In this document: positions 42,073 to 48,708 of the stretch, in pieces
How positions within the stretch are numbered: position 1 is the stretch's first letter
Layout of the letters: each line of letters opens with the position of its first letter
Assembly: GCF_002959965.1 (NCBI RefSeq)
Contig: NZ_PREV01000027.1
Location: forward strand, 1,488,001 to 1,552,000
Source: Microbulbifer pacificus
GTDB lineage: Bacteria > Pseudomonadota > Gammaproteobacteria > Pseudomonadales > Cellvibrionaceae
Length of the DNA stretch: 64,000 bases
Reading direction: 5' to 3'
The notes under the pieces: generated by a model
The model's database searches: none
Told to the model about the DNA's origin: nothing
Seen by the model: only the letters and a program-made list of their open reading frames with translations
Translations under genes and position numbers: made by a program

Positions 42073-42107
42073 ACATAACGCCGCCCCTTTGCAGCGCATT
42101 GTTATGC
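42073..42107 (-). repeat. Very short attC-like site
   Basis: ACATAACGCCG and GTTATGC core-like ends are only 35 bp apart (full sites here are 117-145 bp). The central variable stem is missing. This is either a deletion derivative or a minimal site. Confidence 0.55.
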
Positions 42108-42109
42108 GC

Positions 42110-42490
42110 TTACTGCGATACATGTATGAAAACGTACCTACCATCTGAACGGACAGACGAAACTGAGGTAACTCCAAATTTTCGAATTACCGAGATTCTC
42201 TCCCATTTCTCTGCACTCCCCATTTTCTTAGACTGTAGCTTCCACTTAGAATTTACAATCTCTAAAAGGTTTTTGTAATCCACCGCATCTAGCTCCAGCA
42301 AAAAACTTTCATTGTATCCTTGCCAAATATCCAAGAATTTAGGAGATCGCTTATGCTGGACAAGCGTATATGGCTTTAGCGGGGCATACCCCAGCGCTTG
42401 ATCCAGTATCTGGCTCAATTCAGGCTTATTTGAGCAGCCAGATAAAAACAGCGCTAAAAGAAAAATTACGATGAATCTCACATTACGCAT
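42110..42490 (-). CDS. Putative lipoprotein, cassette gene
   Basis: The 126-residue protein has a lipoprotein signal peptide with lipobox LSGC (Cys at about 19), then a mixed alpha/beta domain of unknown family (WQGYNESFLLELDAVDYKNLLEIVNSKWKL). Its ATG at 42490 lies inside the attC recombination core: the core GTTATGC supplies the ATG. A stronger ribosome site is not visible in the cassette, so translation would depend on upstream attC sequence or read-through. Confidence 0.65.
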   Translation of the reverse strand: MRNVRFIVIFLLALFLSGCSNKPELSQILDQALGYAPLKPYTLVQHKRSPKFLDIWQGYNESFLLELDAVDYKNLLEIVNSKWKLQSKKMGSAEKWERISVIRKFGVTSVSSVRSDGRYVFIHVSQ

Positions 42491-42603
42491 AACGCCGTGC
42501 TCAGCGACGGCTTACTTTATGCGCCTTTTGCGCGAAAATGGGAGCGCAGCGACCGCGCGAAAGGTGCATAAAGTAAGACGTCGGCTGCAGCACCTTGTTA
42601 GTT
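42487..42603 (-). repeat. attC site, type C (117 bp)
   Basis: Cores AACTAAC (minus-strand 5' end) and GTTATGC (3' end) flank a long imperfect palindrome containing TTACTTTATGCGCC and GGTGCATAAAGTAA. It follows the NTF2-like cassette gene and is of the same type as 44812-44928 and 48075-48192. Confidence 0.9.
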
Positions 42604-42613
42604 GCTTCGTGGC

Positions 42614-42982
42614 CTAGGACTTTCCGTAGCTGCAAACTCTGTTGACTTTTACACATTTTGCACTTCTAAATTCAGTGAAGTGGCAAAAATGAAATACTTT
42701 GCCTTTCTTATCTTGGACATACCCATTTACTGAGCCAGATTTTCCATGTGAAATTACGTGGTCAATTTTTACTAGAGTAACGTACTTTCCACAACTTTGA
42801 ATATGAGCTCGGAGGTTATCTCCTTCCGTTACACTTCTATCCGCGAGCTCCCAGACAGCGCTTTCAGATAGAACCTCATCAAGAAACCCAAAATCGCCAG
42901 TTTCTAAAGCAATGACTATCTTCTCAACAAACTGATTCTTGGGAGAATTTCCGCAATCTTTACTTCCTTTGATTTCAACCAC
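42614..42982 (-). CDS. NTF2/SnoaL-like protein, cassette gene
   Basis: The 122-residue protein resembles the SnoaL/NTF2-like fold: FVEKIVIALETGDFGFLDEVLSESAVWEL near the N-terminus, a DNLRAHIQSCGKY helix, and C-terminal strands ending HFCHFTEFRSAKCVKVNRV. These small pockets bind or isomerise diverse ligands; function unknown. The start is GTG at 42982. The cassette is bounded by attC 42487-42603 and by the attC that carries the IS3 insertion. Confidence 0.7.
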   Translation of the reverse strand: MVEIKGSKDCGNSPKNQFVEKIVIALETGDFGFLDEVLSESAVWELADRSVTEGDNLRAHIQSCGKYVTLVKIDHVISHGKSGSVNGYVQDKKGKVFHFCHFTEFRSAKCVKVNRVCSYGKS

Positions 42983-43155
42983 GCTTTAGATTCCTGGTTG
43001 CAACTAACGCCCGCAACAGGGGCGACCAATGCTATGCACGTTTTGTGCAAAACTGGGAGCGCAGCGACCCGCACAAAATGTGCATAGCGTTGGGCGTCCC
43101 GCGGAGGCCCGATGGGCCGGAGGGAACTTAACCCGCTTTTGCACACACCTAGTTG

Positions 43156-43965
43156 TTAGCAACTGATTTTACACTCGAATTCTTGAGGTGAAACATACCC
43201 AATAGACGAATGTGATCTCTGATTGTTGTAGTAGCGCATATATTCGGTCACTGTCGATCTTAACTGTTTATCAGAATCGAAGACCTGGCGCTTAATACGC
43301 TCTGTTTTAAATTGGTGAAAAAACGACTCCATGAATGCATTGTCATTCATGTTCTTCACCCGATTCATGCTCTGACTGATCCCATACCGACGTAGTCGCT
43401 CACGATATTGGCCTGACAGATACTCGCTACCACGGTCAGAGTGGAAGATCAGCTCCGGGTGATGCCCGCGGTTGCGTACCGCCCTATCTATGCTGGCCAG
43501 AGTCAGAGAAACATCTCTGCGAGCACTCAGCGACCAGGAGACCACTTTCCTACTGTAGCGATCCATGACTACCGATAGATACTGCCAGCTACCATCACTC
43601 AGCTTTATATAAGTAACATCACCCACCCAAAGCTGATTCGGACGCGTCAGTTCGATGCCCTCTATTTTGCACTTGATCCCGTAGACATGCTTGTACGTGC
43701 CCGGCCGAGCTGTATAGATCTTCGACTTTACGGCCAGAAGGCCGTGCTTTCGCATGATTCTAGCAACTCGCTTTTGACCGACATTTATACCTGTTTTCTT
43801 AAGCTCTTGGGTGATTTTCGGGCTGCCATAGCAGCCATCATGCCGATTGAAGATCGATCTAATATGCTCGAAAAGCTCGCTGTCTTCCTGCTCACGGTCA
43901 GAAGTACCCCGCCGGCGCCAGGAGTTATATCCATCCCGGGTAACACCATAGAGCCTGCACATCAT
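43156..43965 (-). CDS. IS3-family transposase, OrfB (DDE catalytic part)
   Basis: The integrase-core transposase has an N-terminal HTH_21-like region (SELFEHIRSIFNRHDGCYGSPKI) and the DDE triad: Asp in WVGDVTYIKL, Asp in FHSDRGSEY and Glu in NAFMESFFHQFKTE. The first ATG in frame is at 43965, but the frame stays open upstream to the OrfA slippery site, so the functional protein is most likely an OrfAB fusion made by -1 frameshifting. Confidence 0.95.
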   Translation of the reverse strand: MMCRLYGVTRDGYNSWRRRGTSDREQEDSELFEHIRSIFNRHDGCYGSPKITQELKKTGINVGQKRVARIMRKHGLLAVKSKIYTARPGTYKHVYGIKCKIEGIELTRPNQLWVGDVTYIKLSDGSWQYLSVVMDRYSRKVVSWSLSARRDVSLTLASIDRAVRNRGHHPELIFHSDRGSEYLSGQYRERLRRYGISQSMNRVKNMNDNAFMESFFHQFKTERIKRQVFDSDKQLRSTVTEYMRYYNNQRSHSSIGYVSPQEFECKISC

Positions 43966-43994
43966 AGCGATACTGTGCTTTACCCGGTGCTGAT

Positions 43995-44324
43995 CTATGA
44001 ATTCGAAGATTTCCCTTTTTGCTGTAAAGAGAATTGGATGGCTTTTTTTAAAAGGGCATGCTCTTCCTGGAGTAGGTTATGTGCCCGCTCCAGCTTTCTC
44101 AGCCGCTTCAGCTCTGATTTCACCTCAGGATCAATCTGTATGTTTTTCTTCTTGGCCATGATCTGCCCCCGTCGCATCTCCATACGCCAACGATAAAGCA
44201 TCACTTCATGGATATCGAGCGCTTCAGCCACATGTCTGGCTAGCACACCAGGAATCTCGGTTAGCGAGACTGCTGTTGCTTTGAAATCATCGTCGTAGCG
44301 GTTGTAGTGCTTTCTGCGTGCCAT
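43995..44324 (-). CDS. IS3-family transposase, OrfA (helix-turn-helix part)
   Basis: The 109-residue DNA-binding protein has a helix-turn-helix (FKATAVSLTEIPGVLARHVAEALDIHEVMLYRWR) and a leucine-zipper-like coiled coil (LKRLRKLERAHNLLQEEHALLKKA). Near the end, an A5 tract followed by GG (mRNA sense CAAAAAGGG, plus-strand 44013-44021) is a plausible -1 frameshift site that leads into the OrfB frame. Confidence 0.93.
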   Translation of the reverse strand: MARRKHYNRYDDDFKATAVSLTEIPGVLARHVAEALDIHEVMLYRWRMEMRRGQIMAKKKNIQIDPEVKSELKRLRKLERAHNLLQEEHALLKKAIQFSLQQKGKSSNS

Positions 44325-44403
44325 TTGACACCTCCAACTCAGTTAGATGGAGGTGTGTGCAAAAGCGGGTTAGGTTCCGAGCAAATTGCCCGGCTTTGTT
44401 AAA

Positions 44404-44799
44404 TTATTTGACTACTGGGGTTCCCCACCCATCGTACTCTGCTCCGGCATCTTCGGCGATTTTGAGCATGATTACATTTTCTTGGTCAATTTTTTCTAAA
44501 CTCAGTAGAGTTTCTTTAACGAGATCACCGTAGAAGTACTCGACTCCTTGATGTTCACCTTTTCCAACATTTCTAATTTCATACCCCAGAGTTTTACCTG
44601 TTCCTGCTATATAGGCCAGACAATCATAGGTATAGCAATAGAAATGATGTTCGACCGGATGTAACTTGCTTAGATTTGAACCAGCCTTTTGCAAAGAATT
44701 TAATACATCTCTGTTTCCCTTTGTATTTGGTTGAAACTCCTCCGCAATACCAAGCGATGAAAAAAAAGAAATAATTGTTGTGAATACAAGCTTTCGCAT
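44404..44799 (-). CDS. RraB-like protein with a signal peptide, cassette gene
   Basis: The 131-residue protein has an N-terminal hydrophobic segment (MRKLVFTTIISFFSSLGIAEE) that looks like a signal peptide. It then shows the RraB/DUF695-like pattern: NRDVLNSLQKAGSNLSKLHPVEHHFYCYTYDCLAYIAGTGKTLGYEI and the signature EYDGWGTPV at 121-129. RraB is a cytoplasmic inhibitor of RNase E; export here would argue for a different role. The stop codon overlaps the attC core. Family assignment is by motif only. Confidence 0.65.
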   Translation of the reverse strand: MRKLVFTTIISFFSSLGIAEEFQPNTKGNRDVLNSLQKAGSNLSKLHPVEHHFYCYTYDCLAYIAGTGKTLGYEIRNVGKGEHQGVEYFYGDLVKETLLSLEKIDQENVIMLKIAEDAGAEYDGWGTPVVK

Positions 44800-44811
44800 G
44801 GCTGACTCGTA

Positions 44812-44928
44812 ATTTAACGCCGCGATCAGCCGCAGCTTACTTTGTGTGCTTTTTGCACGAAAATGGGAGCGTAGCGACCGTGCAAAAAATGCACAAAGTA
44901 AGATGTCGGCTGCATTGCATTGTTATGC
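44812..44928 (-). repeat. attC site, type C (117 bp)
   Basis: Ends GCATAAC (5' on the minus strand) and GTTAAAT (3'). The interior, with CTTACTTTGTGTGC and GCACAAAGTAAG arms around GGGAGCGTAGCGACC, resembles attC 42487-42603. Confidence 0.9.
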
Positions 44929-44931
44929 GCG

Positions 44932-45402
44932 CTACCCGTCGATTCTAACGTTTACTACAGAGCTATTTTCTATTTCAGCTGTAAACATATGGAGGTTGGC
45001 ATCTTCAAGGCATTCAAATGATAACTCCCACTTACCATCTCTTTTTCCAAGTTTTGGTATTGTGAGTGAAACGAATAAGAAACTACTTTGAAAATCCTCG
45101 ACTTTTATCGACCAATTTTCAGCCTCTTTGATTAAGCTTGGAGCTACAAGATTGAAATCATTGATATAGCTAGATTCAAAGGATTTGTAGAATTCCACCT
45201 GACTTTGAGATGGCCCTTCCGCACCAGCCAAAACGTTTACCGCTATTTCTTTATTTAGCGGCTTAAAAATAATATTAGCTTGCCAAAAATCGTCTTCATC
45301 TCCACAGACCTCTGCATCCATTTCACCAAATACTGGGTGAACTAAGTCCGGCTCTTGAGGAGCTGGCCTTAAAATTTCCTTTATTTTATCTACGATGCTC
45401 AT
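44932..45402 (-). CDS. Cassette protein of unknown function
   Basis: The 156-residue acidic cytoplasmic protein MSIVDKIKEILRPAPQEPDLVHPVFGEM contains DDFWQANIIFKPLNKEIAVNVLAG and DGKWELSFECLEDANLHMFTAEIENSS. The pattern resembles small DUF2004/immunity-like beta-rich proteins, but I cannot assign a family. No toxin gene is adjacent. It fills a cassette between attC 44812-44928 and 45413-45532. Confidence 0.6.
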   Translation of the reverse strand: MSIVDKIKEILRPAPQEPDLVHPVFGEMDAEVCGDEDDFWQANIIFKPLNKEIAVNVLAGAEGPSQSQVEFYKSFESSYINDFNLVAPSLIKEAENWSIKVEDFQSSFLFVSLTIPKLGKRDGKWELSFECLEDANLHMFTAEIENSSVVNVRIDG

Positions 45403-45412
45403 TCATCTCACC

Positions 45413-45532
45413 GCATAACGCCCTGCGCAGGCGCAGCCAACGCGGAGCGCCTTTTGTGTTAATGTTTGAGCGACAGCGAGTAACACAAAAGGCGCGTAGT
45501 GTTGACTGTCGCTCTGCCGCAGTTTGTTATGC
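45413..45532 (-). repeat. attC site, type B (120 bp)
   Basis: GCATAAC / GTTATGC cores at both ends. The interior has GCGCAGGCGCAGCCAACGCG, CGCCTTTTGTGTTA and TAACACAAAAGGCG arms. Nearly identical to the sites at 46170 and 46751. Confidence 0.93.
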
Positions 45533-46153
45533 ATTTTGGGGGAACCATGTGTTGTAAAAATTTACCCCGGAAAAAATACCACCTACTAAGTTGTTAAATT
45601 CGTGCTCACCATAGCTTGAGCAAACCGATTCAATGCTAATTATTTTTTGCTTTCCATTGAAGTCTGGTGGCATTTTTTTCCAAGATGAAATAACGCTATC
45701 TCTTGCAATAACGCCCCATACATCCGATATTGGATGGGTTTCTCCATTAATTCTTGTGCAAAGTTCAGTATTGCCGACAATTTTAGCTAATTCAGAATCG
45801 TAATTCCGATTGAGAATTGCAAAAAGCTTACCTGAAACTCGGTATTCAGACGTATGTGCTGAAATTGAACACGGATTAAGCATTTTATTAACTGATGCTT
45901 TAGCTAGTCCAAAACGACCTAGTTTTACTTCGATAGGAAGAACTTTATTATTCTTTAGGAGTACGCCCAGATCCAAAGTGGAAAATCCGTCAAAAATTAC
46001 TGGGCTACCGACGAACTCCAATGGCAACTGTCTGTGAACAGACTGAATATTGCTCTCTTCAATCTCTAGAAAGTTGGCGAGAAGAGACTTATCTTCGTTA
46101 AAAATTCTCTCAAGTAATATTTCGCCAACGTGAGGAAAAACCTCTTCAATCAT
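45527..46153 (-). CDS. Putative PD-(D/E)XK nuclease-like protein, cassette gene
   Basis: The 208-residue protein (start MIEEVFPHVG at 46153, with AGGAGA upstream) contains GFSTLDLGVLLKNNKVLPIEVKLG, in which Asp61 and Glu75-x-Lys77 match the D-(D/E)xK core of this nuclease superfamily (a hydrophobic strand, Asp, hairpin, then ExK strand). The rest, including FAILNRNYDSELAKIVGN, is not recognised. A defence or DNA-repair role is conceivable but unproven. The longer open frame to 46291 reads through attC and is not used. Confidence 0.6.
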   Translation of the reverse strand: MIEEVFPHVGEILLERIFNEDKSLLANFLEIEESNIQSVHRQLPLEFVGSPVIFDGFSTLDLGVLLKNNKVLPIEVKLGRFGLAKASVNKMLNPCSISAHTSEYRVSGKLFAILNRNYDSELAKIVGNTELCTRINGETHPISDVWGVIARDSVISSWKKMPPDFNGKQKIISIESVCSSYGEHEFNNLVGGIFSGVNFYNTWFPQNA

Positions 46154-46169
46154 GCAATTCTCTCCTGAT

Positions 46170-46289
46170 GCATAACGCCCAGCGCAGGCGCAGCCAGCGC
46201 GGAGCGCCTTTTGTGTTAATGTTTGAGCGACAGCGAGTAACGCAAAAGGTGCGTAGCGTTGGCTGTCGCTCTGCCGCTGATTGTTATGC
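46170..46289 (-). repeat. attC site, type B (120 bp)
   Basis: GCATAAC / GTTATGC ends with the type B interior; differs from the sites at 45413 and 46751 at only a few positions. Confidence 0.93.
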
Positions 46290-46291
46290 AC

Positions 46292-46714
46292 TTACTGCTT
46301 CCCAACCACCATGAAATGGAAGCTTATGATTGAGAAGTATCTATCAAAATCTTCCGATGAAAGATCTTTAATTTCTTTGAACGGCTGAGAAATTTTTACC
46401 GCAGCTAATGCGGAGTTATCAAGCTCTTCAAGTCCACTTGTTTCAGTCACTTTAGATTGTCTCACGCTGCCATCAGAATTAAACCTTAAGTTCATCTTGA
46501 CCACCATGCCATTAGTGGCAGATTCAGGCTGCACCCAGTTACTTTCAATTTTCTTTTTTATCTCAACAGCTATATCAGTAATGTTTTTACTAATTTGCTC
46601 GTCGGAGTGTACAGATTTTGAATAATCGATAGCTTCCGACTCATTCTGCGTTTGAGCGCAACCAATACTCATCGCTGAAAGTAGGAAAACCACAATTTTT
46701 ATACAAATATTCAT
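46292..46714 (-). CDS. TonB/TolA C-terminal-like lipoprotein, cassette gene
   Basis: The 140-residue protein has a lipoprotein-type signal peptide (VVFLLSAMSIGC, Cys at about 19) and a C-terminal domain with ESNWVQPESATNGMVVKMNLRFNSDGSVRQSKVTETSGLEELDNSALAAVKISQPF. The pattern of a trp-x-x-P turn, a GSVRQ strand and a DNSALAAVKxSQPF helix is that of TonB/TolA C-terminal domains. It has no membrane anchor other than the lipid and no proline-rich spacer, so classical energy transduction is unlikely. Confidence 0.7.
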   Translation of the reverse strand: MNICIKIVVFLLSAMSIGCAQTQNESEAIDYSKSVHSDEQISKNITDIAVEIKKKIESNWVQPESATNGMVVKMNLRFNSDGSVRQSKVTETSGLEELDNSALAAVKISQPFKEIKDLSSEDFDRYFSIISFHFMVVGKQ

Positions 46715-46750
46715 GTTTTAAGCATTAAGAGTGGATCTACCAGAAACTAT

Positions 46751-46869
46751 GCATAACGCCCAGCGCAGGCGCAGCCAACGCGGAGCGCCTTTTGTGTTAA
46801 TGTTTGAGCGACAGCGAGTAACACAAAAGGCGCGTAGTGTTGGCTGTCGCTCTGCCGCTGCTTGTTAGT
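46751..46869 (-). repeat. attC site, type B (119 bp)
   Basis: Ends CACTAAC (5' on the minus strand) and GTTATGC (3'), with the type B interior. Confidence 0.92.
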
Positions 46870-47218
46870 GTTTCGGGCCTCTGCCTGACTATATTTCGTG
46901 CACCCTAGTTCGAAGCAACCACTGACAAGAACGAACGGTTTAGCCCCTACAATACCTGAAAATACCCCGGTGCGGTGCCGCTAACTTGGCACACACTTTC
47001 GGGCTCTACCAAAATCGTGGGCGAAGCCGACGTTTAGCCTTTTGCGGCACGGCACAAATAGAGTTGCCGGAAACTGTGCTGAAGCCGAATTGCCAATGCT
47101 GAATAGTGGAACCACTATTTCACGTTGCCAATTCTGGCCACACCAGGTGCCGGAACCACCGTTTGTTGTACCGGACTTTCCGAAAGCCAAAACCACAAAA
47201 TACCACCGCTGTCAAAAA
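46870..47218 (-). other. Cassette without a convincing gene (a)
   Basis: About 350 bp between two attC sites. The longest minus-strand frame (46981-47196, 71 codons) has no ribosome site and unusual composition. On the minus strand the cassette begins with a TTGACA-like hexamer 6 bases past the attC core, without a good -10. It may carry an RNA or a promoter, or be a decayed gene. Confidence 0.6.
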
Positions 47219-47362
47219 CACTAACGCCGCCGGCAGGGGCAGCTTACCTTGTGCGCGTTTTGCGCAAAACTGGGAGCGAAGCGACCTGCGCAAAAGGTGC
47301 ACAAGGTAAGCTGTCCCGCGGAGGGCCGAAGGCCTGGAGCGAATTGCCCGGCCTTGTTATAA
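47219..47362 (-). repeat. attC site, type A (144 bp)
   Basis: Ends TTATAAC (5' on the minus strand) and GTTAGTG (3'). The interior has GGCAGGGGCAGCTTACC and GGTAAGCTGTCCCGCGG arms around GGGAGCGAAGCGACC. Confidence 0.92.
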
Positions 47363-47368
47363 ACCGAA

Positions 47369-47587
47369 TTACGCTCGGGACTCAGCCTCTTTTACCAGAT
47401 CGCGCTTAAACATTAAAACTACAACATAAATAAGGCCAAAAATAGGCACGATAGAAAATACCGCCCCAAGTACGGCAGCCAATGCAGGCGTTTCTGTTTT
47501 TCTTCTACCAAGGTAATAGCTGACAGTCGCAATAACTACTGCAAAGATGATTATGAACTGTCCGATTACTGTCAAAGGTATATTCAT
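47369..47587 (-). CDS. Small two-helix membrane protein, cassette gene
   Basis: The 72-residue protein has two predicted transmembrane helices (PLTVIGQFIIIFAVVIATVSYYLG and ALAAVLGAVFSIVPIFGLIYVVVLMF) separated by a basic loop GRRKTETP, and a charged C-terminus KRDLVKEAESRA. No family recognised. Small membrane proteins are common in chromosomal integron cassettes. Confidence 0.65.
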   Translation of the reverse strand: MNIPLTVIGQFIIIFAVVIATVSYYLGRRKTETPALAAVLGAVFSIVPIFGLIYVVVLMFKRDLVKEAESRA

Positions 47588-47617
47588 GGGGTGCTACTTT
47601 ATTCTCGTTACTTGGGT

Positions 47618-47762
47618 TTATAACGCCCACGGCAGGGGCGGCTTACCTTATGCGCGTTTTGCGCGAAAATGGGAGCGAAGCGACCCGCGTGAAACGTGCA
47701 TAAGGTAAGCCGTCCCGCGGAGGCCCGAAGGGCCGGAGCATCACTGCCCGTGATTGTTAATG
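47618..47762 (-). repeat. attC site, type A (145 bp)
   Basis: Ends CATTAAC (5' on the minus strand) and GTTATAA (3') with type A arms GGCAGGGGCGGCTTACC / GGTAAGCCGTCCCGCGG. Confidence 0.92.
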
Positions 47763-48074
47763 TTGGGGCACTAAAAGCTACTTGGTACGTTTAAGACCAG
47801 CAAACCTGAAGCCACCAATAACTAACAAACGACTAGCGGCACGATTGGCTGTACCGTGCCACGCTTTCCCTGGAGCGGCTAAAAAGCCAAACGGGACTCC
47901 CCCACTACACTTCTTCCGGCGCCACCACCAAACCAAAAGAATGGAAACCACTGCCGCCTATTAAAACCAACCGTAAAATCCTGCTAGCGATTGCGTTTCT
48001 ACAAGGCCGGAATCCGCCGAATCGCTAGTAAACTGCCCCCGAACTCTCGAAGGCGCCGGCATGTTGAACCTGAA
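47763..48074 (-). other. Cassette without a convincing gene (b), with a long-range inverted repeat
   Basis: About 310 bp. CTAGCGATT (47984-47992) and AATCGCTAG (48020-48028) form a perfect 9-bp inverted repeat around a 27-base loop. No minus-strand frame of useful length has a ribosome site; a 60-codon plus-strand frame at 47782-47964 is against the usual direction. Confidence 0.6.
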
Positions 48075-48192
48075 CATTAACGCCGCGCTCAGGCGCGGAC
48101 AAGTTTGTGCGCTTTATGCGCAATAATGGGAGCAAAGCGACCGCGCATAAAGTGCACAAAGTTGGCCGTCGCTCTGCAGCGCCTTGTTACCT
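48075..48192 (-). repeat. attC site, type C (118 bp)
   Basis: Ends AGGTAAC (5' on the minus strand) and GTTAATG (3'). The interior has GTTTGTGCGCTTTATGCG and CGCATAAAGTGCACAAAG arms. Confidence 0.9.
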
Positions 48193-48563
48193 AAATGAAC
48201 ATGACGCTCTAAAAATGCTGCCAAGTACTACAGGCTCTGTGCGGCAACAAACCGTTCAAGTTGTGCGCCAAACTCCGTACTTTATACTGCTAACCGACTG
48301 CCTCGCGCTAATTCCTTGGAAGGAATAAGCCAAGGTTGATTGGCGCCTTTTGCCAATGAAGCTTGGCGGGCAGACAACCACTTTACACAAACTGCAATCC
48401 GCGAAGCGGTTTGCTGACGCGACACAGAACTTGCTACCCCCTTTATGCCCCTAGCTTTCCAACAGCCACGACTCGCAACGCCAAAAACAGATTACCAAGT
48501 ACTGGCCATGCGATGAACTTTCAGAAATCCTCTTGGCAAGAAAGCCAATCTCTATCTAGCGCT
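48193..48563 (-). other. Cassette without a convincing gene (c)
   Basis: About 370 bp between two attC sites with no long minus-strand frame and no ribosome site. I see no strong hairpin that would mark a specific RNA. Possibly a decayed gene, a promoter-bearing or an RNA-encoding cassette. Confidence 0.6.
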
Positions 48564-48708
48564 AGGTAACGCCGCCAGCAGGGGCAGCTTACCTTGTGCG
48601 CATTTTGCGCAAAAATGGGAGCGAAGCGACCCGCGCAAAAGGTGCACAAGGTAAGCTGTCCCGCGGAGGGCCAAAGGCCCGTAGCTTTACTGCCTGGCTT
48701 TGTTATGC
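48564..48708 (-). repeat. attC site, type A (145 bp), proximal
   Basis: Ends GCATAAC (5' on the minus strand) and GTTACCT (3') with type A arms GGCAGCTTACCTTGTGCG / CACAAGGTAAGCTG. It belongs to the first cassette after attI. Confidence 0.92.

Larger units (their letters stand above)
43123..44378 (-). mobile_element. Complete IS3-family insertion sequence, 1256 bp
   Basis: Terminal inverted repeats of 28 bp (43123-43150 and 44351-44378) match except at one position: GGAACTTAACCCGCTTTTGC at the left end versus GGAACCTAACCCGCTTTTGC at the right end read inward. The 3-bp direct repeat GAG at 43120-43122 and 44379-44381 is the target duplication. Two overlapping-frame ORFs encode the transposase. 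Both ends and both ORFs look intact, so it may be active. Confidence 0.93.
43002..44404 (-). repeat. attC site, type A, interrupted by an IS3-family element
   Basis: The left part (43002-43122) carries AACTAACGCCC, GGGAGCGCAGCGACC and CCGCGGAGG; the right part (44379-44404) carries GAGCAAATTGCCCGGC and core GTTAAAT. Joining the two with one GAG removed gives a 144-bp site closely matching attC 47618-47762 and 47219-47362. The insertion lies in one arm of the fold and should abolish recombination at this site. Confidence 0.88.

Noticed and set aside
42916-43146. 76-codon frame over an attC site
   Set aside because: It is the translation of the attC palindrome and is interrupted by the IS end; no ribosome site.
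45527-46291. A 254-codon version of the nuclease-like cassette gene
   Set aside because: The first 46 codons read through the attC site; the ATG at 46153 has a strong ribosome site and gives a normal cassette gene.
46981-47196. 71-codon frame in gene-less cassette (a)
   Set aside because: Composition is unlike the other cassette genes and there is no ribosome site, so I left the cassette as gene-less.
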